The notes under the pieces: model-generated
Seen by the model: the letters and a program-made list of their open reading frames with translations, nothing else
What the model was told of the DNA's origin: nothing
The model's database searches: none
Part shown: positions 27,827 through 39,233 of the stretch, one piece after another
Position numbering within the stretch: the stretch's first letter is position 1
Layout: each line of letters starts with the position of its first letter
Origin: Chamaea fasciata
Taxonomy: Eukaryota; Chordata; Aves; Passeriformes; Sylviidae
Reading direction: 5' to 3'
Assembly: GCA_029207755.1 (NCBI GenBank)
Contig: JARCOQ010000014.1
Span: forward strand, 20,349,910 to 20,413,909
Length of the DNA stretch: 64,000 nucleotides
Made by a program: the position numbers and the translations under genes

Positions 27827-30679
27827 ATGTCAGGTTGTAGGAGACATTGGGCACTCGCAGGACAGTTAGGGTTCCAGCTTCTGGGAGCTTGGCTATGGGA
27901 GAAGTGCAGCAGTGTTCAGAATTCTAAGTGGCAGAAGCCCACTTCCGGGCACAGAACTCTGTGCAGGAACAGTGGCTCTCTTCTGTGGGAAGCTATACTC
28001 ACCCCCTAAGTTCCTAATGGCAGGTTTTAGGAGACATTGGGCACTCCAAGGACAGTTAGCGTTCCAACTTCTTACAGCTTGGTTCTGGGAGTAATGTGCA
28101 CTGTTCAGAATTCTAAGTGGCAGAAGCCCACTCCCGGGCACAGAGCTCTGTGCAGGAACTGTGGGTCTTTTCTGTGGGAAACAAAACTCACCCCAGCAGG
28201 TTCCTGATGTCAGGCTGTAGGAGACATTTGGCGCTCCAAGGCCAGTTAGGGTTCCAGCTTCTGGATGCTTGGATCTGGCAGAAGTCCTGTGCAGAACTTA
28301 TTTTTATCAGTTAGCAGCGCACTCCGTGGCCGAGAGTTCTGTGCAGGAACGGTGGGTCTTTTCTGTGGAAAGCTATACTCACCGACTAAGTTCCTAATGT
28401 CAGGTTGTAGGAGACATTGGGCACTCCAAGGACAGTTAGGGTTCCAGCTTCTGACAGCTTGGTTGTGGGAGTAATGTGCACTGTTCAGAATTCTAAGTGG
28501 CAGAAGCCCACTCCTGGACACAGAGCTCTGTGCAGGAACGGTGGGTCTTTTCTGTGGGAAGCTATACTCACCGACTAAGTTCCTAATGTCAGGTTGTAGG
28601 AGACATTGGGCACTCGCAGGAAACTTAGCGTTCCAGCTTCTGGGAGCTTGGATATGGGAGAAGTGCAGCAGTGTTCAGAATTGTAAGTGGCAGAAGCCCA
28701 CTCCCGGGCACAGAGCTCTGTGCAGGAGCTGTGGGTCTCTTCTGTGGGAAGCAAAACTCACCCCCCGAAGTTCCTAATGTCAGGTTGTAGGAGACATTGG
28801 GCACTCCAAGGACAGTTAGGGTTCCAGCTTCTGGGAGCTTGGCTATGGGAGAAGTGCAGCAGTGTTCAGAATTCTAAGTGGCAGAAGCCCACTCCCGGGC
28901 ACAGAGCTCTGTGCAGGAACAGTGGTTCTCTTCTGTGGGAAGCTATACTCACCGACTAAGTTCCTAATGTCAGTTTGTTGGAGACATTGGGCACTCCAAG
29001 GACAGTTAGGGTTCCAACTTCTTACAGCTTGGTTCTGGGAGTAATGTGCACTGTTCAGAATTCTAAGTGGCAGAAGCCCACTCTGGGGCAGAGGGCTCTG
29101 TGCAGGAACTGTGGGTCTTTTCTGTGGGAAAGTAAACTCACCCCAGCAGGTTCCTGATGTCAGGCTGTAGGAGACATTTGGCACTCCAAGGCCAGTAAGG
29201 GTTCCAGCTTCTGGGAGATTGGTTATGGGAGAAGCGCAGCAGTGTTCTGAATTGCAAGTGGCAGAAGCCCACTCCCGGGCACAGAGCTCTGTGCAGGAAC
29301 AGTGGCTCTCTTCTGTGGGAAGTTAAAGTCACTCCTCCAAGTTCCTGATGTCGGTTTGCAGGAGGTGTTTGGCAGTCTAAGGGCAGCTAGGGTTTCAGCT
29401 TCATGGCAGCTTGGTTGTGGCAGTAAGTACACTGTTCAGAATTCTAAGTGGCAGAAGCCCAGTCCCGGGCACAGAGCTCTGTGCAGGAACAGTGGCTCTC
29501 TTCTGTGGAAAGCTATACTCACCGACTAAGTTCCTAATGTCAGGTTGTAGGAGACATTGGGCACTCCAAGGACACTTAGCGTTCCAGCTTCTGGGAGCTT
29601 GGATATGGGAGAAGTGCAGCAGTGTTCAGAATTGTAAGTGGCAGAAGCCCACTCCCGGGCACAGAGCTCTGTGCAGGAACTGTGGGTCTCTTCTGTGGGA
29701 AACTAAACTCCCCCCAGCAGGTTCCTGATGTCAGGCTGTAGGAGACATTTGGCACTCCAAGGCCAGTAAGGGTTCCAGCTTCTGGATGCTTGGATCTGGC
29801 AGAAGTCCTGTGCTGAACTTATTTTTATCAGTTAGCAGCCCACTCCGTGGCCGAGAGTTCTGTGCAGGAACTGTGGGTCTTTTCTGTGGGAAGCAAAACT
29901 CACCCCTCCAAGTTCATGATTTCAGTTTGCAGGGGGTGTTTGGCAGTCTAAGGGCAGCTAGGGTTTCAGCTTCATGGCAGCTTGGTTGTGGGAGTAAGTA
30001 CACTGTTCAGAATTCTAAGTGGCAGAAGCCCACTCCCGGGCACAGAGCTCTGTGCAGGAGCTGTGGGTCTCTTCTGTGGGAAGCTAAACTCACCCCCGGA
30101 AGTTCCTAATGTCAGGCTGTAGGAGACATTTGGCGCTCCAAGGCCAGGTAGGGTTCCAGCTTCTGGATGCTTGGGTCTGGCAGAAGTCCTGTGCTGAACT
30201 TATTTTTATCATGTAGCAGCCCACTCCGTGGCCGAGAGTTCTGTGAAGGAACAGTGGGTCTTTTCTGTGGGAAGCTATACTCACCGACTAAGTTCCTAAT
30301 GTCAGGTTGTAGGAGACATTGGGCACTCGCAGGACAGTTAGGGTTCGAGCTTTTGGATGCTTGGATCTGGCAGAAGTCCTGTGCAGAACTTATTTTTTTC
30401 AGTTCGCAGCCCACTCCGTGGCCGAGAGTTCTGTGCAGGAACGGTGGGTCTTTTCTGTGGAAAGCTAAACTCACCCCTCCAAGTTCATGATGTCAGTTTG
30501 CAGGGGGTGTTTGGCAGTCTAAGGGCAGCTAGGGTTTCAGCTTCATGGCAGCTTGGTTGTGGGAGTAAGTACACTGTTCAGAATTCTAAGTGGCAGAAGC
30601 CCACTCCGGGACACAGAGCTCTGTGCAGGAGCTGTGGGTCTCTTCTGTGGGAAGCTAAACTCACCCCCTGAAGTTCCTA
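27827..30679 (+). repeat. HOR unit, 15 monomers (type II)
   Basis: Counterpart of the unit at 8244 with the same unusual monomer order, including C'' and B'. It keeps shared private variants such as GCAGGAAACTTAGCG near 28615. Confidence 0.88.
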
Positions 30680-33600
30680 ATGTCAGGTTGTAGGAGACAT
30701 TGGGCACTCGCAGGACAGTTAGGGTTCCAGCTTCTGGGAGCTTGGCTATGGGAGAAGTGCAGCAGTGTTCAGAATTCTAAGTGGCAGAAGCCCACTTCCG
30801 GGCACAGAACTCTGTGCAGGAACAGTGGCTCTCTTCTGTGGGAAGCTATACTCACCCCCTAAGTTCCTAATGGCAGGTTTTAGGAGACATTGGGCACTCC
30901 AAGGACAGTTAGCGTTCCAACTTCTTACAGCTTGGTTCTGGGAGTAATGTGCACTGTTCAGAATTCTAAGTGGCAGAAGCCCACTCCCGGGCACAGAGCT
31001 CTGTGCAGGAACTGTGGGTCTTTTCTGTGGGAAACAAAACTCACCCCAGCAGGTTCCTGATGTCAGGCTGTAGGAGACATTTGGCGCTCCAAGGCCAGTT
31101 AGGGTTCCAGCTTCTGGATGCTTGGATCTGGCAGAAGTCCTGTGCTGAACTTATTTTTATCAGTTAGCAGCGCACTCCGTGGCCGAGAGTTCTGTGCAGG
31201 AACGGTGGGTTTTTTCTGTGGAAAGCTATACTCACCGACTAAGTTCCTAATGTCAGGTTGTAGGAGACATTGGGCACTCCAAGGACAGTTAGGGTTCCAG
31301 CTTCTGACAGCTTGGTTGTGGGAGTAATGTGCACTGTTCAGAATTCTAAGTGGCAGAAGCCCACTCCGGGGCACAGAGCTCTGTGTAGGAATGGTGGGTC
31401 TTTTCTGTGGGAAACTAAACTCACCCCAGCAGGTTCCTGATGTCAGGCTGTAGGAGACATTTGGCACTCCAAGGCCAGTAAGGGTTCCAGCTTCTGGATG
31501 CTTGGATCTGGCAGAAGTCCTGTGCTGAACTTATTTTTATCAGTTAGCAGCGCACTCCGTGGCCGAGAGTTCTGTGCAGGAACGGTGGGTCTTTTCTGTG
31601 GAAAGCTAAACTCACCCCTCCAAGTTCCTGATGTCAGTTTGCAGGGGGTGTTTGGCAGTCTAAGGGCAGCTAGGGTTTCAGCTTCATGGCAGCTTGGTTG
31701 TGGGAGTAAGTACACTGTTCAGAATTCTAAGTGGCAGAAGCCCACTCCCGGACACAGAGCTCTGTGCAGGAACGGTGGGTCTTTTCTGTGGGAAGCTATA
31801 CTCACCGACTAAGTTCCTAATGTCAGGTTGTAGGAGACATTGGGCACTCGCAGGACACTTAGCGTTCCAGCTTCTGGGAGCTTGGATATGGGAGAAGTGC
31901 AGCAGTGTTCAGAATTGTAAGTGGCAGAAGCCCACTCCCGGGCACAGAGCTCTGTGCAGGAACTGTGGGTCTCTTCTGTGGGAAACTAAACTCCCCCCAG
32001 CAGGTTCCTGATGTCAGGCTGTAGGAGACATTTGGCACTCCAAGGCCAGTAAGGGTTCCAGCTTCTGGATGCTTGGATCTGGCAGAAGTCCTGTGGTGAA
32101 CTTATTTTTATCAGTTAGCAGCCCACTCCGTGGCCGAGAGTTCTGTGCAGGAACATTGGCTCTCTTCTGTGGGAAGCTAAACTCACCCCTCCAAGTTCCT
32201 GATGTCAGTTTGCAGGGGGTGTTTGGCAGTCTAAGGGCAGCTAGGGTTTCAGCTTCATGGCAGCTTGGTTGTGGGAGTGAGTACACTGTTCAGAATTCTA
32301 AGTGGCAGAAGCCCACTCCGGGGCACAGAGCTCTGTGCAGGAACGGTCGATCTCTTCTGTGGGAAGTTAAAGTCACTCCTCCAAGTTCCTGTTGTCGGTT
32401 TGCAGGAGGTGTTTGGCAGTCTAAGGGCAGCTAGGGTTTCAGCTTCATGGCAGCTTGGTTGTGGCAGTAAGTACACTGTTCAGAATTCTAAGTGGCAGAA
32501 GCCCAGTCCCGGGCACAGAGCTCTGTGCAGGAACAGTGGCTCTCTTCTGTGGGAAGCTATACTCACCGACTAAGTTCCTAATGTCAGGCTGTAGGAGACA
32601 TTGGGCACTCCAAGGCCAGTAAGGGTTCCAGCTTCTGGATGCTTGGATCTGGCAGAAGTCCTGTGCTGAACTTATTTTTATCAGTTAGCAGCCCACTCCG
32701 TGGCCGAGAGTTCTGTGCAGGAACTGTGGGTCTTTTCTGTGGGAAGCAAAACTCACCCCTCCAAGTTCCTGATGTCAGTTTGCAGGGGGTGTTTGGCAGT
32801 CTAAGGGCAGCTAGGGTTTCAGCTTCATGGCAGCTTGGTTGTGGGAGTAAGTACACTGTTCAGAATTCTAAGTGGCAGAAGCCCAGTCCCGGGCACAGAG
32901 CTCTGTGCAGGAACAGTGGCTCTCTTCTGTGGGAAGCTATACTCACCGACTAAGTTCGTGATGTCAGGCTGTAGGAGACATTTGGCGCTCCAAGGCCAGT
33001 TAGGGTTCCAGCTTCTGGATGCTTGGATCTGGCAGAAGTCCTGTGCTGAACTTATTTTTATCAGTTAGCAGCGCACTCCGTGGCCGAGAGTTCTGTGCAG
33101 GAACGGTGGGTCTTTTCTGTGGAAAGCTAAACTCACCCCTCCAAGTTCCTGATGTCAGTTTGCAGGGGGTGTTTGGCAGTCTAAGGGCAGCTAGGGTTTC
33201 AGCTTCCTGGCAGCTTGGTTGTGGGAGTGAGTACACTGTTCAGAATTCTAAGTGGCAGAAGCCCACTCCCGGGTACAGAGCTCTGTGCAGGAACAGTGGC
33301 TCTCTTCTGTGGGAAGCTATACTCACCGACTAAGTTCGTGATGTCAGGCTGTAGGAGACATTTGGCGCTCCAAGGCCAGTTAGGGTTCCAGCTTCTGGAT
33401 GCTTGGATCTGGCAGAAGTCCTGTGCTGAACTTATTTTTATCAGTTAGCAGCGCACTCCGTGGCCGAGAGTTCTGTGCAGGAACGGTGGGTCTTTTCTGT
33501 GGAAAGCTAAACTCACCCCTCCAAGTTCCTGATGTCAGTTTGCAGGGGGTGTTTGGCAGTCTAAGGGCAGCTAGGGTTTCAGCTTCCTGGCAGCTTGGTT

Positions 33601-34101
33601 GTGGGAGTGAGTACACTGTTCAGAATTCTAAGTGGCAGAAGCCCACTCCCGGGTCCAGAGCTCTGTGCAGGAACAGTGGCTCTCTTCTGTGGGAAGCTAT
33701 ACTCACCGACTAAGTTCCTAATGTCAGGTTGTAGGAGACATTGGGCACTCGCAGGACAGTTAGGGTTCGAGCTTTTGGATGCTTGGATCTGGCAGAAGTC
33801 CTGTGCAGAACTTATTTTTTTCAGTTCGCAGCCCACTCCGTGGCCGAGAGTTCTGTGCAGGAACGGTGGGTCTTTTCTGTGGAAAGCTAAACTCACCCCT
33901 CCAAGTTCATGATGTCAGTTTGCAGGGGGTGTTTGGCAGTCTAAGGGCAGCTAGGGTTTCAGCTTCATGGCAGCTTGGTTGTGGGAGTAAGTACACTGTT
34001 CAGAATTCTAAGTGGCAGAAGCCCACTCCGGGACACAGAGCTCTGTGCAGGAGCTGTGGGTCTCTTCTGTGGGAAGCTAAACTCACCCCCTGAAGTTCCT
34101 A
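30680..34101 (+). repeat. HOR unit, 18 monomers
   Basis: Order is C D' A D A B K A B B' A B A B A B A' B. It matches the 16-mer at 11097 plus one A-B dimer, which accounts for the change in duplication offset from 19,583 to 19,964 bp. Confidence 0.86.
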
Positions 34102-36382
34102 ATGTCAGGTTGTAGGAGACATTGGGCACTCGCAGGACAGTTAGGGTTCCAGCTTCTGGGAGCTTGGCTATGGGAGAAGTGCAGCAGTGTTCAGAATTCT
34201 AAGTGGCAGAAGCCCACTTCCGGGCACAGACCTCTGTGCAGGAACAGTGGCTCTCTTCTGTGGGAAGCTATACTCACCCCCTAAGTTCCTAATGGCAGGT
34301 TTTAGGAGACATTGGGCACTCCAAGGACAGTTAGCGTTCCAACTTCTTACAGCTTGGTTCTGGGAGTAATGTGCACTGTTCAGAATTCTAAGTGGCAGAA
34401 GCCCACTCCCGGGCACAGAGCTCTGTGCAGGAACTGTGGGTCTTTTCTGTGGGAAACAAAACTCCCCCCAGCAGGTTCCTGATGTCAGGCTGTAGGAGAC
34501 ATTTGGCGCTCCAAGGCCAGTAAGTGTTCCAGCTTCTGGATGCTTGGATCTGGCAGAAGTCCTGTGCTGAACTTATTTTTATCAGTTAGCAGCGCACTCC
34601 GTGGCCGAGAGTTCTGTGCAGGAACGGTGGGTCTTTTCTGTGGAAAGCTAAACTCACCCCTCCAAGTTCCTGATGTCAGTTTGCAGGGGGTGTTTGGCAG
34701 TCTAAGGGCAGCTAGGGTTTCAGCTTCATGGCAGCTTGGTTGTGGGAGTAAGTACACTGTTCAGAATTCTAAGTGGCAGAAGCCCACTCCTGGACACAGA
34801 GCTCTGTGCAGGAACGGTGGGTCTTTTCTGTGGGAAGCTATACTCACCGACTAAGTTCCTAATGTCAGGTTGTAGGAGACATTGGGCACTCCAAGGCCAG
34901 TTAGGGTTCCAGCTTCTGGATGCTTGGATTTGGCAGAAGTCCTGTGCTAAACTTATTTTTATCAGTTAGCAGCCCACTCCGTGGCCGAGAGTTCTGTGCA
35001 GGAACGGTGGGTCTTTTCTGTGGGAAGCTATACTTACCGACTAAGTTCCTAATGTCAGGTTGTAGGAGACATTGGGCACTCCAAGGACAGTTAGGGTTCC
35101 AGCTTCTGACAGCTTCGTTGTGGGAGTAATGTGCACTGTTCAGAATTCTAAGTCGCAGAAGCCCACTCCGGGACACCGAGCTCTGTGCAGGAACTGTGGG
35201 TCTTTTCTGTGGGAAACTCAACTCACCCCAGCAGGTTCCTGATGTCAGGCTGTAGGAGACATTTGGCACTCCAAGGCCAGTAAGGGTTCCAGCTTCTGGA
35301 TGCTTGGATCTGGCAGAAGTCCTGTGCTGAACTTATTTTTATCAGTTAGCAGCCCACTCCGTGGCCGAGAGTTCTGTGCAGGAACGGGGGGTCTTTTCTG
35401 TGGAAAGCTAAACTCACCCCTCCAAGTTCCTGATGTCAGTTTGCAGGGGGTGTTTGGCAGTCTAAGGGCAGCTAGGGTTTCAGCTTCATGGCAGCTTGGT
35501 TGTGGGAGTAAGTACACTGTTCAGAATTCTAAGTGGCAGAAGCCCACTCCGGGGCACAGAGCTCTGTGCAGAAACAGTGGCTCTCTTCTGTGGGAAGCTA
35601 TACTCACCGACTAAGTTCGTGATGTCAGGCTGTAGGAGACCTTTGGCGCTCCAAGGCCAGTTAGGGTTCCAGCTTCTGGATGCTTGGATCTGGCAGAAGT
35701 CCTGTGCTGAACTTATTTTTATCAGTTAGCAGCGCACTCCGTGGCCGAGAGTTCTGTGCAGGAACGGTGGGTCTTTTCTGTGGAAAGCTAAACTCACCCC
35801 TCCAAGTTCCTGATGTCAGTTTGCAGGGGGTGTTTGGCAGTCTAAGGGCAGCTAGGGTTTCAGCTTCATGGCAGCTTGGTTGTGGGAGTGAGTACACTGT
35901 TCAGAATTCTAAGTGGCAGAAGCCCACTCCCGGGTACAGAGCTCTGTGCAGGAACAGTGGCTCTCTTCTGTGGGAAGCTATACTCACCGACTAAGTTCCT
36001 AATGTCAGGTTGTAGGAGACATTGGGCACTCGCAGGACAGTTAGGGTTCGAGCTTTTGGATGCTTGGATCTGGCAGAAGTCCTGTGCAGAACTTATTTTT
36101 TTCAGTTCCCAGCCCACTCCGTGGCCGAGAGTTCTGTGCAGGAACGGTGAGTCTTTTCTGTGGAAAGCTAAACTCACCCCTCCAAGTTCCTGATGTCAGT
36201 TTGCAGGGGGTGTTTGGCAGTCTAAGGGCAGCTAGGGTTTCAGCTTCATGGCAGCTTGGTTGTGGGAGTAAGTACACTGTTCAGAATTCTAAGTGGCAGA
36301 AGCCCACTCCGGGACACAGAGCTCTGTGCAGGAGCTGTGGGTCTCTTCTGTGGGAAGCTAAACTCACCCCCTGAAGTTCCTA
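34102..36382 (+). repeat. HOR unit, 12 monomers
   Basis: Counterpart of the unit at 14138, same order, offset 19,964 bp. It differs in the last B monomer (AGTTCCTGATG near 36184 against AGTTCATGATG near 16220). Confidence 0.87.
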
Positions 36383-39233
36383 ATGTCAGGTTGTAGGAGA
36401 CATTGGGCACTCGCAGGACAGTTAGGGTTCCAGCTTCTGGGAGCTTGGCTATGGGAGAAGTGCAGCAGTGTTCAGAATTCTAAGTGGCAGAAGCCCACTT
36501 CCGGGCACAGAACTCTGTGCAGGAACAGTGGCTCTCTTCTGTGGGAAGCTATACTCACCCCCTAAGTTCCTAATGGCAGGTTTTAGGAGACATTGGGCAC
36601 TCCAAGGACAGTTAGCGTTCCAACTTCTTACAGCTTGGTTCTGGGAGTAATGTGCACTGTTCAGAATTCTAAGTGGCAGAAGCCCACTCCCGGGCACAGA
36701 GCTCTGTGCAGGAACTGTGGGTCTTTTCTGTGGGAAACAAAACTCACCCCAGCAGGTTCCTGATGTCAGGCTGTAGGAGACATTTGGCGCTCCAAGGCCA
36801 GTTAGGGTTCCAGCTTCTGGATGCTTGGATCTGGCAGAAGTCCTGTGCTGAACTTATTTTTATCAGTTAGCAGCGCACTCCGTGGCCGAGAGTTCTGTGC
36901 AGGAACGGTGGGTTTTTTCTGTGGAAAGCTATACTCACCGACTAAGTTCCTAATGTCAGGTTGTAGGAGACATTGGGCACTCCAAGGACAGTTAGGGTTC
37001 CAGCTTCTGACAGCTTGGTTGTGGGAGTAATGTGCACTGTTCAGAATTCTAAGTGGCAGAAGCCCACTCCGGGGCACAGAGCTCTGTGCAGGAACGGTGG
37101 GTCTTTTCTGTGGGAAGCTATACTCACCGACTAAGTTCCTAATGTCAGGTTGTAGGAGACATTGGGCACTCGCAGGACACTTAGCGTTCCAGCTTCTGGG
37201 AGCTTGGATATGGGAGAAGTGCAGCAGTGTTCAGAATTGTAAGTGGCAGAAGCCCACTCCCGGGCACAGAGCTCTGTGCAGGAACTGTGGGTCTCTTCTG
37301 TGGGAAACTAAACTCCCCCCAGCAGGTTCCTGATGTCAGGCTGTAGGAGACATTTGGCACTCCAAGGCCAGTAAGGGTTCCAGCTTCTGGATGCTTGGAT
37401 CTGGCAGAAGTCCTGTGCTGAACTTATTTTTATCAGTTAGCAGCCCACTCCGTGGCCGAGAGTTCTGTGCAGGAACTGTGGGTCTTTTCTGTGGGAAGCA
37501 AAATTCACCCCTCCAAGTTCATGATTTCAGTTTGCAGGGGGTGTTTGGCAGTCTAAGGGCAGCTAGGGTTTCAGCTTCATGGCAGCTTGGTTGTGGGAGT
37601 AAGTACACTGTTCAGAATTCTAAGTGGCAGAAGCCCACTCCCGGGCACAGAGCTCTGTGCAGGAACAGTGGCTCTCTTCTGTGGGAAGCTATACTCACCG
37701 ACTAAGTTCCTAATGTCAGGTTGTAGGAGACATTGGGCACTCCAAGGCCAGTTAGGGTTCCAGCTTCTGGATGCTTGGATTTGGCAGAAGTCCTGTGCTA
37801 AACTTATTTTTATCAGTTAGCAGCCCACTCCGTGGCCGAGAGTTCTGTGCAGGAACGGTGGGTCTTTTCTGTGGGAAGCTATACTTACCGACTAAGTTCC
37901 TAATGTCAGGTTGTAGGAGACATTGGGCACTCCAAGGACAGTTAGGGTTCCAGCTTCTGACAGCTTCGTTGTGGGAGTAATGTGCACTGTTCAGAATTCT
38001 AAGTCGCAGAAGCCCACTCCGGGACACCGAGCTCTGTGCAGGAACTGTGGGTCTTTTCTGTGGGAAACTCAGCTCACCCCAGCAGGTTCCTGATGTCCGG
38101 CTGTAGGAGACATTTGGCACTCCAAGGCCAGTAAGGGTTCCAGCTTCTGGATGCTTGGATCTGGCAGAAGTCCTGTGCTGAACTTATTTTTATCAGTTAG
38201 CAGCCCACTCCGTGGCCGAGAGTTCTGTGCAGGAACGGGGGGTCTTTTCTGTGGAAAGCTAAACTCACCCCTCCAAGTTCCTGATGTCAGTTTGCAGGGG
38301 GTGTTTGGCAGTCTAAGGGCAGCTAGGGTTTCAGCTTCATGGCAGCTTGGTTGTGGGAGTAAGTACACTGTTCAGAATTCTAAGTGGCAGAAGCCCACTC
38401 CGGGGCACAGAGCTCTGTGCAGAAACAGTGGCTCTCTTCTGTGGGAAGCTATACTCACCGACTAAGTTCGTGATGTCAGGCTGTAGGAGACCTTTGGCGC
38501 TCCAAGGCCAGTTAGGGTTCCAGCTTCTGGATGCTTGGATCTGGCAGAAGTCCTGTGCTGAACTTATTTTTATCAGTTAGCAGCGCACTCCGTGGCCGAG
38601 AGTTCTGTGCAGGAACGGTGGGTCTTTTCTGTGGAAAGCTAAACTCACCCCTCCAAGTTCCTGATGTCAGTTTGCAGGGGGTGTTTGGCAGTCTAAGGGC
38701 AGCTAGGGTTTCAGCTTCATGGCAGCTTGGTTGTGGGAGTGAGTACACTGTTCAGAATTCTAAGTGGCAGAAGCCCACTCCCGGGTACAGAGCTCTGTGC
38801 AGGAACAGTGGCTCTCTTCTGTGGGAAGCTATACTCACCGACTAAGTTCCTAATGTCAGGTTGTAGGAGACATTGGGCACTCGCAGGACAGTTAGGGTTC
38901 GAGCTTTTGGATGCTTGGATCTGGCAGAAGTCCTGTGCAGAACTTATTTTTTTCAGTTCCCAGCCCACTCCGTGGCCGAGAGTTCTGTGCAGGAACGGTG
39001 AGTCTTTTCTGTGGAAAGCTAAACTCACCCCTCCAAGTTCATGATGTCAGTTTGCAGGGGGTGTTTGGCAGTCTAAGGGCAGCTAGGGTTTCAGCTTCAT
39101 GGCAGCTTGGTTGTGGGAGTAAGTACACTGTTCAGAATTCTAAGTGGCAGAAGCCCACTCCGGGACACAGAGCTCTGTGCAGGAGCTGTGGGTCTCTTCT
39201 GTGGGAAGCTAAACTCACCCCCTGAAGTTCCTA
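36383..39233 (+). repeat. HOR unit, 15 monomers (type III)
   Basis: Order is C D' A D K A B A D A B A B A' B. It has as many monomers as types I and II but lacks the A-B pair before K and carries the extra A-B pair of the 17-mer. Equal length here hides different ancestry. Confidence 0.85.

Larger units (their letters stand above)
24975..37080 (+). repeat. Internal segmental duplication, copy 2
   Basis: About 12.1-kb counterpart of the 5.4-17.1 kb stretch, with units of 15, 15, 18 and 12 monomers and four more monomers. Correspondence breaks at about 37,080, where the D monomer is followed by K instead of A. Confidence 0.8.
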
